From Phycisphaerae bacterium (GTDB lineage: Bacteria > Planctomycetota > Phycisphaerae > Sedimentisphaerales > Anaerobacaceae), in contig JAGOLX010000017.1 of assembly GCA_017993835.1 (NCBI GenBank), positions 32,784-96,783 on the forward strand: 64,000 nt of DNA. Reading direction: 5' to 3'. The notes beneath the pieces were generated by a model, which saw nothing but the letters and a program-made list of their open reading frames with translations, did not search any database and had not been told where the DNA came from. Each line of letters begins with the position of its first letter. The first letter of the stretch is position 1. Positions 1 to 8,439 of the stretch are shown piece by piece. Made by a program: the position numbers and the translations under genes.

Positions 1-261
1 TGGGGCCCGAACTACGACTGGACGCCCGACCAATGCCACGGCGGCGTCTTGCTCAAGACGCTCCAGTCCATGCTGATGCAGACGGACGGCCGCAAGATCT
101 ACCTTTTGCCTGCCTGGCCCAAAGGCTGGGACGTGGACTTCAGACTCCACGCGCCGCTGCAAACGGTGATCGAGGGCGCATACCGCGACGGAAGACTCCA
201 ATCGCTCAAAGTCATGCCGGAATCGCGTCGAGCAGACGTGGTCGATATGACGAGGCCGTAG
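1..261 (+). CDS. C-terminal end of a glycoside-hydrolase-like protein (partial)
   Basis: The reading frame is open from the first base (Trp-Gly-Pro-Asn-Tyr) and stops at 259-261, so only the last 86 residues are visible. The stretch resembles the C-terminal domain of large planctomycete and Bacteroidetes glycosidase-like proteins of the GH95/DUF5703 kind. It has a conserved LLKTLQSMLMQTDG segment, then an IYLLPAWPKGWDVDF segment, then a small beta-rich tail. This assignment rests on remembered family resemblance; the catalytic part lies outside the window. The neighbouring fucosidase, on the opposite strand and converging, fits a glycan-degradation context. A small alternative frame (33-347) overlaps it and has no recognisable content. 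Confidence 0.55.
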   Translation, partial: WGPNYDWTPDQCHGGVLLKTLQSMLMQTDGRKIYLLPAWPKGWDVDFRLHAPLQTVIEGAYRDGRLQSLKVMPESRRADVVDMTRP

Positions 262-312
262 GAAAAGCCCCGGCTTGGGCCGTTCAGGACGCAAGCCGGG
301 GAACATGTGCAG

Positions 313-2469
313 TCATGGAGCGTGCTGGAGAACGCCGGCGGGAATGACGCCCTTGGACGTCTTCGGGCCGGACCAGCGAACGTTGAGTCCCATGCCGCCC
401 GTGGCGTTGAAGTAACGCACGTCGATCCGGTGCAGGCCTTCCTTCAAGCCGGTTATGCCCGCACGCTCCGTCATGCCCTGGAGATTGTCGTTGTCAACGA
501 CCTGCCGGCCGTCGATGTACAGGGCGCTGCCGTCGTCGGACTCGGTGAAGAACTCGTAGAGCCCGTCGGCCGGGACATCGATCAGGCCCTCGAATCTGAG
601 GGCGAAATGCTCGTTCCGTTTTCGCAGCCCGATGTCAAAGGTCGATGCCACGCCTGTAGCCACCGGCTGGCGGTCGGCCATCTGGTTGAGCGTCTGCCAG
701 CCTCCTTCGTAGTAGCTGTAGCGCAGGCCTGCTTCGAGCGTGCCGGAGGCCGGGATCGGGGCCAGCAGGTCCGTCGCCTCGCGACATTCATAATGCCTCT
801 CGCTGATCGGATAGCCCGGCGTCTGGTCCACCCAGGCGGAGGCCTTGATGGTCGCGGTCTTGGCCAGTTCAAACGGGCCGGCGTAGCGATGCGATTGTTT
901 CGTCGGCTCGGAGCCATCGAGAGTGTAGTAGATCACCGCGCCGGGGGTATCACTTTCGAGCGAGACTTCCTGGCTTCCCATGAAGACCGATGTCTCCGGC
1001 GAGATCGTCACGCGCGCCGGCGCCAGATACAGCTCCAGCGTGGAGAGGACCGGGCAGGCTCGCGAACTCGTGATCCGCAGACGCACACGATCGGCGGCGA
1101 CGCCCTCGAATCGCAAAATGCGCCGGGGGCCGATGGTCGTCCCTTCGGCGACTTTCTTCCAGGCGCCCTCGACACGGGCTTCCAACACGAATCCCTCGAT
1201 CCGCTGGCCCAGTTGGATGTACTCCTGAAGGCGGGCCCGATTGAACAGCGTCGGTTTGCCCAGATCCACCGCCGCCTCGGCCTCATGGACCTGATCGTCC
1301 GTGGCCCAGTACGTATTGCGGTCGCCGTCGGTGAGCCTGTCGGCTCCGAAGAGGCTGTCGCCGCCGCGGACGTTGGAGGCCTGGACCGGCTTGCGCTTGG
1401 CGAGGTCCTCGTCGAACGTCAGATCGAGGACCCTGCGCAATTCCATCAGGCGTGCGACGTCGGTCTCGTGGATCAGACCACGACGGTCGGGCGGGACATT
1501 CAACAACAGGTTGCAGCCCCTGCCCACGCTGGCGTAGTAGATCTCCAGCAGGTCGTCGAGCGACTTGACGCGATTGTCCTCGCCGGCATGGTAGAACCAA
1601 CCGGGCCGGATGGAGACATCCGCCTCCGCGGGCACCCAGTAGTTGCCGTCGCGATGGCCTTGGGGCAGTTCCGCAGATCGCGGCGTGCCCGGATACAGCT
1701 CATCGCGTTTGAGCGCCGCGTAGTTCGTCTCGTTGCCGAAACCCCGCTCGTTGCCCACCCAGCGAACGTCGGGTCCCGCGTCACTGAACATGACCGCCAT
1801 CGGCTGCAGTTCGCGCACGATCTTGTGCACCTCGGGCCAGCGATAGTAGGTCTTGTTGTCAATACGCCGCGTTTCGTTGGCGCCGCCGTAGTAGCCGTCG
1901 CCGCCGTTGGCGCCGTCGTACCAGACCTCAAAGATATCGCCGTAGCGGGTCAGCAGCTCGCGCAACTGGTTGCGGTAATATGTCAGGTATTCCGGCGTCG
2001 CATAGACGGCGCTGTTGCGGTCCCAGGGCGACAGGTACACTCCCATGCGCAGGCCGTACTCGCGACAGGCGGCGGCCAACTCGCCCACGACGTCGCCATG
2101 GCCGTCCTTCCAAGGCGAGTTCTTGACGGAATGCTCGGTGTAGGCGCTGGGCCAGAGGCAGAAGCCGTCGTGGTGCTTGGCCGTGATGATCAGGCCCTTC
2201 ATGCCTGCGTCGCGGGCCACGCGAGCCCACTGGCGCGCGTCCAGTTGCGTTGGATTGAAGACGGTTTCGCCCTCGCTGCCGAGACCCCATTCCCTGTCGG
2301 TGAACGTGTTGACGGTGAAGTGGAGGAACCCGTAATACTCCATCTCATGCCAGCGGAGCTGGCCCTCGGATGGGACCGGCCCGAACGGCGCCGGCGCGGT
2401 CGCCCCGACGGCGACACCGATCGACAACAGGGCCAGCACGCTGCCGGCCCCGAGCACGTTTCTGACCAT
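313..2469 (-). CDS. Exported alpha-L-fucosidase (GH29) with F5/8C, chitobiase-type and PA14 domains
   Basis: Predicted to remove alpha-L-fucose from glycans outside the cytoplasm. The protein has 718 residues. A hydrophobic signal peptide (MVRNVLGAG...) is followed by a GH29 barrel over about residues 30-350 with the family hallmarks YGFLHFTVNTF, ITAKHHDGFCLWPS and VWYDGAN; the Asp of the last motif is the likely nucleophile. Then come an F5/8 type C (discoidin) domain at about 360-480, a small chitobiase/hexosaminidase C-terminal-like domain at about 490-560 and a PA14 domain in the last 150 residues. The start at 2469 was chosen because AGAAGGAGAAG lies just upstream; a longer frame to 2511 lacks this. 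It converges on the partial gene at 1-261. The next gene upstream (2556-4088) is on the same strand 86 bp away, so co-transcription is possible. The acid/base residue was not located. Confidence 0.9.
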   Translation of the reverse strand: MVRNVLGAGSVLALLSIGVAVGATAPAPFGPVPSEGQLRWHEMEYYGFLHFTVNTFTDREWGLGSEGETVFNPTQLDARQWARVARDAGMKGLIITAKHHDGFCLWPSAYTEHSVKNSPWKDGHGDVVGELAAACREYGLRMGVYLSPWDRNSAVYATPEYLTYYRNQLRELLTRYGDIFEVWYDGANGGDGYYGGANETRRIDNKTYYRWPEVHKIVRELQPMAVMFSDAGPDVRWVGNERGFGNETNYAALKRDELYPGTPRSAELPQGHRDGNYWVPAEADVSIRPGWFYHAGEDNRVKSLDDLLEIYYASVGRGCNLLLNVPPDRRGLIHETDVARLMELRRVLDLTFDEDLAKRKPVQASNVRGGDSLFGADRLTDGDRNTYWATDDQVHEAEAAVDLGKPTLFNRARLQEYIQLGQRIEGFVLEARVEGAWKKVAEGTTIGPRRILRFEGVAADRVRLRITSSRACPVLSTLELYLAPARVTISPETSVFMGSQEVSLESDTPGAVIYYTLDGSEPTKQSHRYAGPFELAKTATIKASAWVDQTPGYPISERHYECREATDLLAPIPASGTLEAGLRYSYYEGGWQTLNQMADRQPVATGVASTFDIGLRKRNEHFALRFEGLIDVPADGLYEFFTESDDGSALYIDGRQVVDNDNLQGMTERAGITGLKEGLHRIDVRYFNATGGMGLNVRWSGPKTSKGVIPAGVLQHAP

Positions 2470-2555
2470 GCATCTTCTCCTTCTGTCGTTCCGTTGCCTG
2501 CACGTCGGCAACGCATGCCTTCTGTTCAGTCGGCCCTGCGGAACCGCGTGCCTCG

Positions 2556-4088
2556 CTAGACCTTGTCGGCCGTCGGGCAGACGAAGGGCTCGCGATATTG
2601 GCGATGCAGAATCCGGTTCGCCTCGTCGCTGTTGGTGAAGACCTCCTTCTGCGGGTCGAACGTCAGCAACGGGCCCATGGACATCGGGTACTTGCCCAGA
2701 TCGACGCCGTTGTCCTGGAGATGCCGCACCGTTCGATTGAGCGTCACGATGTTCTGGTCGCGACTACCGGTCTTCTCCAGCACCGCCCGTGCTTCCCTGA
2801 CGGAGACCTTGTTCTCCTCACCGAGGTAGTAGCTGATATTGGCCAGGTGGGCGAGCGCCGCGGAGAGGTGGCCCTGGAAGGCATCCGAATTGAGCGTATC
2901 GGCCTTGCGGCTGCGAACCGCGTCGAGGAAGTTGCCGTAGTGGTCGCCGCCGCCCTTGAACTCCTTGATGATCTGACCTTTGAGGTCGTAGGCGACACAG
3001 TGGGTGTACTCCCGCTGGACGAGGTAGCCATCCGTGCCGTAGAAGATGACGCCGATCTTATTGCCCTTGGTGCTGTCGAACATGGTGCCGATCTCAACAT
3101 CGGCCAGATTGTCGACGGACAGGCCGCGAGTCTCGAAGACCATGCACTTGTCGCCGTAGTCGTAGACCGCCACCTCCGTGTTGGGGGTATCGCCGGCATC
3201 GACGTAGTTCGGGTCGTTGCGTTCGGCCTGGTAGCCCAGGCGACCGCCGTAGGCGATCACGCTGTTCGGATGACGGTTGATGCCCAATCCCCAGCGGGCG
3301 ATGTCCGTCTGGTGAGGGCCCTGGTTGCCGGAGTCGCCGTTGCCGTAGAGCCGCTGCCAGTGCCAATCATAGTGAAAGTTCGGACGGGTCAGCTTGGGCG
3401 AGGTGAAAGGGGCCGGACCGCTCCACAGATCGAAATCCGCCTCCTGGGGAATCGGGTAATCACCCAGTGCACCGATGGACTTTCGTCGCTTGTAGCACAA
3501 CCCCCTGGCGAAGTTGACCTGACCGATGCCGCCCTCAGCCAGGAATTGCATGGCGTTCTTGAGGGCGGGATTCGAGCGGCACTGCGTTCCGACCTGGCAA
3601 ATCCGCCCGTATTTCATCGCGGCGGCCACCAGGGCGGTGCCTTCGGGAATGTCGTGGCTGATGGGCTTCTCGATATAGGCGTCCTTGCCGGCCTGCATTG
3701 CCCAGACGCCGCACAGCGCGTGCCAGTGGTTCGGCGTGGCGGTCGAGATGAAATGGACGGACTTGTCGTCGAAGACCGTTCGCATATCCTTGACCCACTT
3801 CGGCCGACGGCCCGTGTCCTTCTCGATCTTGGCGCATGCCTTCTCGCCCACCTTCTGGTCGATATCGACGATGTAGGCGATCTCGACATCCTTGCGGCGG
3901 GAATACGCGCCGATGTGATCGCCGCCGCGGCCGTTGCAGCCGATCACGGCACACAGGAGCTTGTCATTCGGACTCGTGCCCTGCGCGGCGGCCCGGCCAC
4001 TGAACATCGGGGCCGTCGGAGCCACGGCCGCCGCCGCGGCAAACAGGGAATTCTGCAGGAACTGCCGACGTGTTCGTTGCGCTGCCAT
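2556..4088 (-). CDS. Tat-exported Gfo/Idh/MocA family oxidoreductase
   Basis: An NAD(P)-dependent oxidoreductase-type protein of 510 residues; the exact sugar or inositol substrate is unknown. The N-terminus has a twin-arginine signal (RTRRQFLQNS followed by an alanine-rich hydrophobic stretch), so it is probably folded before export. The Rossmann part shows IGCNGRGGDHIGAY near residue 50 and the family's EKPISHD motif near residue 140. The C-terminal half is the usual GFO_IDH_MocA_C-like fold, with WHWQRLYGNGDSGNQGPHQTD, typical of planctomycete members. ATG at 4088 was preferred over GTG at 4094 because AAGGAG lies six bases before the ATG. It lies upstream of the GH29 gene on the same strand, and a role in processing released sugars is an inference from that. 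Confidence 0.88.
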   Translation of the reverse strand: MAAQRTRRQFLQNSLFAAAAAVAPTAPMFSGRAAAQGTSPNDKLLCAVIGCNGRGGDHIGAYSRRKDVEIAYIVDIDQKVGEKACAKIEKDTGRRPKWVKDMRTVFDDKSVHFISTATPNHWHALCGVWAMQAGKDAYIEKPISHDIPEGTALVAAAMKYGRICQVGTQCRSNPALKNAMQFLAEGGIGQVNFARGLCYKRRKSIGALGDYPIPQEADFDLWSGPAPFTSPKLTRPNFHYDWHWQRLYGNGDSGNQGPHQTDIARWGLGINRHPNSVIAYGGRLGYQAERNDPNYVDAGDTPNTEVAVYDYGDKCMVFETRGLSVDNLADVEIGTMFDSTKGNKIGVIFYGTDGYLVQREYTHCVAYDLKGQIIKEFKGGGDHYGNFLDAVRSRKADTLNSDAFQGHLSAALAHLANISYYLGEENKVSVREARAVLEKTGSRDQNIVTLNRTVRHLQDNGVDLGKYPMSMGPLLTFDPQKEVFTNSDEANRILHRQYREPFVCPTADKV

Positions 4089-4345
4089 AACCACTCCTTA
4101 CGATACGATGAGATACGGCTGAATACCGTTACTGCCTGCGACAACCATCATATCGCCTCGGAAACAACAAGCCAGCAGAAACGCAGGGAACAGGTTTCGC
4201 GCCCCAGGCACAGACACCCTCGGGGTCAGGACGCCGGGCCCGCTTTTATCCGACGTCGGGGACCGTGACTCGTCCGGATCGGCAACGTCAGACGCAGCCG
4301 GGAGAGCACCCCCCGGCCGGCGATGGGGAATTCTGCGCTCACAGG

Positions 4346-4374
4346 TAGACAAACACCGACAAGGTTGCTATAAT
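4346..4374 (+). promoter_or_regulatory. Sigma70-type promoter before the 4505 gene
   Basis: TAGACA (4346-4351) and a perfect TATAAT (4369-4374) are separated by 17 bp in the 416-bp divergent intergenic region. Transcription would start near 4381, giving a leader of about 125 nt before the ATG at 4505. Nothing else was seen in 4089-4504. Confidence 0.65.
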
Positions 4375-4504
4375 ACGGGCTACATTGAATGGTGCGTGCG
4401 AAGGGCGTAACGGGTCTGTCCTGTGCTCTATGGAGGGAGCAATTCGCAGGAGGGGACTGTCGTTGCGTCTGACATGCGCACGCTTGGATCGGAGGATGGG
4501 ATAT

Positions 4505-5806
4505 ATGAGGACTCTGGCATTTGCCATCGCACTGGCGCCGCTCGTCTGGTTGTCGGCAACGACACAAGCTGAGGAACCGGTTTACCATGTGGAGGGACAG
4601 TACACGGTCGTGATCTCCTCCACGGAAGGAGGATCGGTCATCGATCCGGGCGAGGGGACTTTCAGTTACTCCTATGTCCAGTGGATTCGCCTCCAGGCCA
4701 AGCCCGCACCGGGCTATGAGTTCACCGCCTGGACGGGGACTCTGTACAGCACGGTGAATCCCACAACGGTCCGGATCGATCAGGACCACCAGATCTGCGC
4801 CACATTCTCCGCCGTGAAGAGGGAGTTGCACGTGGACGACGACGCGCCCGCCGACCCGAGCCCGGGCGATCCCGAGGTCGGCGATCCTCGCGAGGACGGC
4901 ACAACCGACCATCCCTTTGACTCCATCGAAGAGGCCGTCGCGGTCGCCTTCGACGGCGAGACCGTCCGCGTCCACCCCGGGACCTATTACGAGAACATCG
5001 ACATCTCGCGCAAGAGCATTCATTTAGCAGGCAGAGATCCGAACGATCGACCCGGAACGCCCCTGCCAGTGATCCAGGGGGACGGGAAGGACTCCGTCGT
5101 GCAGATCAGTGGAACCGGCGACGCGCCGACCACGGTGTCCGGCTTCGCCATCCGAGACAATCAGGGGCAGATCACCGTCATTGATTGCTCGGGCGGCGTT
5201 GCCACGTTCTCCCACTGTTTGATCGTGGGGAACCGCCCGACCGGTGCTGGCAGCGCCCTGATCCAGTGCACCGACAGCGATACCACCTTCGCCAACTGCA
5301 CGATTGCCGACAACTGCATCGGCGAGTGCGGCGCAGGGCTGCGGGCCGTCAACAGCACCCTGACGCTGACCAATTCGATCTTCTACCACAACACGTCCCG
5401 CTGCCCAGACGCCGCGGACAGCATGATCTGCGCAGACGAACGCGCGAAAATCTCCGCCACGTACAGCGACATAGAGGGCGGCTGGTCCGGCATCACGAAC
5501 ATCGACGTAGAGCCGCGATTCGTCTCGCACGGCCTGTGGGTCGACTCCAGGTTCCCCTCCGTCTTCCGGGACCCCGGCAGTCCCTTCGCGGTCCTGCTCC
5601 CCGGCGACTACCATCTGCAATCGAGCATGGGCCGGTGGGACGAAACGACTCTGGGCTGGCGCTACGACTACGCAATCAGTCCCTGTATTGACGGCGGCGA
5701 CCCGACCGGCGAAATTGGCTATGAACCCACCCCCAACGGCGGAATCGTCAATATGGGCGTCTACGGCGGCACCGCCGAGGCCAGCAAGAGCGACGCCTCG
5801 CGATGA
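4505..5806 (+). CDS. Exported right-handed beta-helix protein with InlB-B-like repeat
   Basis: A predicted secreted or surface protein of 433 residues with no catalytic motif that I can identify. It has a signal peptide (MRTLAFAIALAPLVWLSATTQA). A bacterial-repeat (InlB B-repeat-like) unit follows at about residues 30-105, with VVISSTEGGSV, PGYEFTAWTGT and a closing ICATFSAV. A linker of VDDDAPADPSPGDP type leads into a DUF1565/beta-helix region from about 120 to the end. The C-terminal tail carries GGIVNMGVYGGTAEASKS, shared with the two genes downstream. The start at 4505 is preferred over the in-frame ATG at 4496 because GGAGG at 4491-4495 abuts the latter. It is the short member of a three-gene paralogous row; it lacks the LRR part. 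Binding to polysaccharide or to cells is conceivable but not shown. Confidence 0.85.
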   Translation: MRTLAFAIALAPLVWLSATTQAEEPVYHVEGQYTVVISSTEGGSVIDPGEGTFSYSYVQWIRLQAKPAPGYEFTAWTGTLYSTVNPTTVRIDQDHQICATFSAVKRELHVDDDAPADPSPGDPEVGDPREDGTTDHPFDSIEEAVAVAFDGETVRVHPGTYYENIDISRKSIHLAGRDPNDRPGTPLPVIQGDGKDSVVQISGTGDAPTTVSGFAIRDNQGQITVIDCSGGVATFSHCLIVGNRPTGAGSALIQCTDSDTTFANCTIADNCIGECGAGLRAVNSTLTLTNSIFYHNTSRCPDAADSMICADERAKISATYSDIEGGWSGITNIDVEPRFVSHGLWVDSRFPSVFRDPGSPFAVLLPGDYHLQSSMGRWDETTLGWRYDYAISPCIDGGDPTGEIGYEPTPNGGIVNMGVYGGTAEASKSDASR

Positions 5807-5890
5807 AGCATAATAACAGTCTGCGGTAGGTGTCGGTCTTCCCGTGGATCCGAGATCCAGAGCGAAGGCCGCCCTGCCAAAGGAGTCAAC

Positions 5891-8428
5891 ATGAAACGAG
5901 TATCGGCAACAGCAATTCTCCTGTCTTTCCTGGTCGCCTGCGCGCACGCCGAGGAGCCGGTCCACTTCGAGGACGCAACTCTCAAAGCGGCCATTGAGGA
6001 GGCCCTGTGGGTTTCGGACCCGACGCCCAGCGATATGCTCATGCTGACGTCTTTCTACGTGGCCGATTCCAGTATCTCGAGCCTCGTCGGTCTGGAGTAC
6101 GCCACCAATCTGGAGATCCTGAAGGTCCCCTACAATTGGCTTCGCGATGTCTCGCCCATAGCGACACTCACCTCTCTGCAGGTGCTCGTCATGAACAACA
6201 ACAACGTCAGCGACTTGTCCCCTCTGGCCGGGTTGAGCCACCTTTCGCACTTCGACGCCCACGACAACGTCTACATCAGCGACCTTTCCCCTCTGGCGGG
6301 TCTCCACAATCTGAGCACGTTGATCCTGCGAGGCAATCGCATCAGCGACCTTGGTCCCCTCTCGGGCATGGCGAACCTGAAGGATGTGGTGCTGAGAAGA
6401 AACAGTATCTCCGACATCTCGCCGCTGTTGAGTCTGATGTCGCTGTCCCATCTGGACTTGAGTCTGAACCCCCTGAGCAACGAGGCTTTGGACGTGTGCA
6501 TTCCCCAGATTGTGGCGAACAACCCCGGGATCAATATCGAATACTCCGGCATGGCCTGCACGGTATCCCTCTCGTCGTCCGAAGGGGGGTCGATCACGGA
6601 CCCCGGCGAAGGCACGTTCACCTATGAGCATACCACGACGATGCGTCTCTTAGCCAGAGCCGACCCTGGCTACGTGTTCACCGCCTGGACCGGGACCTGC
6701 TACAGCACGCAGAATCCCATTTGGATCTATCTCGACGGAGACTATCAGATCTGCGCGGTCTTCTCCCCTGTCGGCGGTCCCAGTGACGCCGTCGTTTTCG
6801 CCGATGCCTCGCTCAAAGCAGCCGTGGAAGATGCCTTGGGCGTATCGAACCCGACGCCTACGGACATGCTGGATCTGACCGTCCTGTCCGCAGCGAACCT
6901 CGGGATCGAGAGCCTCAGCGGTATCGAGTACGCCACCAACCTCCAATCACTGACCCTCGAACTCAACTCCCTCGTGAACCTTTCCTCTCTCTCCGCACTG
7001 ACCGCGCTCTCCTATCTTGACCTCGATTCCTCCGGCCTCAGCGACCTCGCCACCCTTGCCGGTCTGACCCACCTCCAGCAGTTGTTCCTCTGTGGCAATG
7101 AGATCAGCGATCTCGCTGCCCTCACCGCCCTCACCACTCTCACTCAGCTCGATCTGCGAAACAACAGGCTCGACAGCAAAGCCCTCGATATCCAGATCCC
7201 CCAGATTCTTGCGAACAATCCGGGAATCGATCTGCTCTACGATCCAGAGCCGTATGTTCAGACCTGTTCCGTCACCCTCTCCTCCGGCCCAGGAGGATCG
7301 GTGGTCTCCCCAGGTGAAGGAACCTTCACCTTTGCCGCCACAGAAGGTCTGCCCCTCCACATCCAAGCCAAGGCCGATCCCGGCTACGTGTTTACTGCCT
7401 GGACCGGGACCTTTTACAGCACGCAAAATCCTGCCGTGATCCAAGTCAACAGGGACCATGAGATCCTCGCCATGTTCTCGATCCTGGCCAGTGAATCCTA
7501 CGTCGATGACGACGCCCCCGACGATCCGAGCCCGGGCGATCCGGACGCGGGCGATCCCCTCGAGAACGGCACTGCCAAGCATCCCTTCGACTCCATCCAG
7601 GAGGCTATCGACGCCGCTGCGAACGGCCAGACCATCCTCGTGCAGCCGGGAGTCTATCGCGAGAATATCACGATCTCGAAAAAGAGCATCCATCTGATCG
7701 GCAGAGAGCCGAGCGATCCGAATGGGACCGATCTGCCGGTGATCCAGGCGGGTCAGGAAGGTCCTATCGTGCGAATCAACGGCGGCAATGATTCCTCCTG
7801 CACCTTGTCGGGCTTTGCCATTACGAGCGGCCATGGGCAGGACACCCTCATCGGCTGTTCCGGCGGCGCCGCCGTGATCTCCCACTGTCTGATCACCGGC
7901 AATCGGATCACCGGCTCCGACAGCGCCCTGATCCAATGTGCCGCCGGCAACGTCACACTTTCCCACTGCACGATCGCCGACAACGATATCGGCGAGTGTA
8001 ACGCAGGACTGCGGGCCGTCACCGGCATCCTGACGATGACGAACTCGATCTTCTATCACAACACGCGTACTTGCTCGGACGCCACAAGCGGCATGATCCA
8101 CGCAAACAGCGATGCGGAAGTCGTCATCACCTGCAGTGATGTCGAGGGCAACTGGCCCGGCGTCGGGAACATCGACGTGGACCCGCTGTTCGCCTCTGCC
8201 GGCCAGTGGACGGACGTCGGGGTCTGGTTCATGGGGGATTACCACCTCCTGTCCAGCGCAGGCCGGTGGGACAAGACCACTTCGAGCTGGCTGTGCGACG
8301 AGACAACCAGTCCGTGTGTCGACGCCGGCGATTTGACCAGCGACATCGGGGAGGAGCCCTCCCCCAACGGCGGAATCGTCAATATGGGCGTCTACGGCGG
8401 AACCACCGAGGCCAGCAAGAGCGACTGA
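5891..8428 (+). CDS. Exported LRR / InlB-B-repeat / beta-helix protein, paralogue 1
   Basis: A large exported protein of 845 residues with mosaic architecture. A signal peptide (about 1-21) is followed by an internalin-like LRR block with 22-residue spacing (about 40-200, e.g. NRISDLGPLSG). Next are an InlB-B-like repeat (about 220-290), a second LRR block (about 300-450), a second InlB-B-like repeat (about 459-530), a VDDDAPDDPSPGDP linker and a beta-helix domain to the end with the NMGVYGGT tail. The start ATG has AAAGGAG eight bases upstream. It sits 84 bp after the 4505 gene and 11 bp before paralogue 2, so the row is probably an operon. From base 6653 the gene is almost identical to paralogue 2. 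LRR and InlB-type repeats usually mediate protein or surface binding; the partner is unknown. Confidence 0.87.
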   Translation: MKRVSATAILLSFLVACAHAEEPVHFEDATLKAAIEEALWVSDPTPSDMLMLTSFYVADSSISSLVGLEYATNLEILKVPYNWLRDVSPIATLTSLQVLVMNNNNVSDLSPLAGLSHLSHFDAHDNVYISDLSPLAGLHNLSTLILRGNRISDLGPLSGMANLKDVVLRRNSISDISPLLSLMSLSHLDLSLNPLSNEALDVCIPQIVANNPGINIEYSGMACTVSLSSSEGGSITDPGEGTFTYEHTTTMRLLARADPGYVFTAWTGTCYSTQNPIWIYLDGDYQICAVFSPVGGPSDAVVFADASLKAAVEDALGVSNPTPTDMLDLTVLSAANLGIESLSGIEYATNLQSLTLELNSLVNLSSLSALTALSYLDLDSSGLSDLATLAGLTHLQQLFLCGNEISDLAALTALTTLTQLDLRNNRLDSKALDIQIPQILANNPGIDLLYDPEPYVQTCSVTLSSGPGGSVVSPGEGTFTFAATEGLPLHIQAKADPGYVFTAWTGTFYSTQNPAVIQVNRDHEILAMFSILASESYVDDDAPDDPSPGDPDAGDPLENGTAKHPFDSIQEAIDAAANGQTILVQPGVYRENITISKKSIHLIGREPSDPNGTDLPVIQAGQEGPIVRINGGNDSSCTLSGFAITSGHGQDTLIGCSGGAAVISHCLITGNRITGSDSALIQCAAGNVTLSHCTIADNDIGECNAGLRAVTGILTMTNSIFYHNTRTCSDATSGMIHANSDAEVVITCSDVEGNWPGVGNIDVDPLFASAGQWTDVGVWFMGDYHLLSSAGRWDKTTSSWLCDETTSPCVDAGDLTSDIGEEPSPNGGIVNMGVYGGTTEASKSD
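6653..8424 (+). repeat. 1.77-kb direct repeat, copy 1
   Basis: This copy is matched by 9205-10976 at a constant offset of 2552 bp. Reading by eye I find only two differences: T at 6667 against A at 9219, and G at 8423 against A at 10975. It covers the second LRR block, both flanking InlB-B-like repeats and the whole beta-helix of paralogue 1. Confidence 0.93.
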
Positions 8429-8439
8429 GGAAAAGGCAT

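Noticed and set aside
307..2559. Open frame of 750 codons on the plus strand
   Set aside because: Exactly opposite the GH29 fucosidase, whose domains and ribosome-binding site are clear.
5024..6631. Open frame of 535 codons on the minus strand
   Set aside because: Antisense to the 4505 and 5891 genes, no start signal and no recognisable family; a shadow frame.
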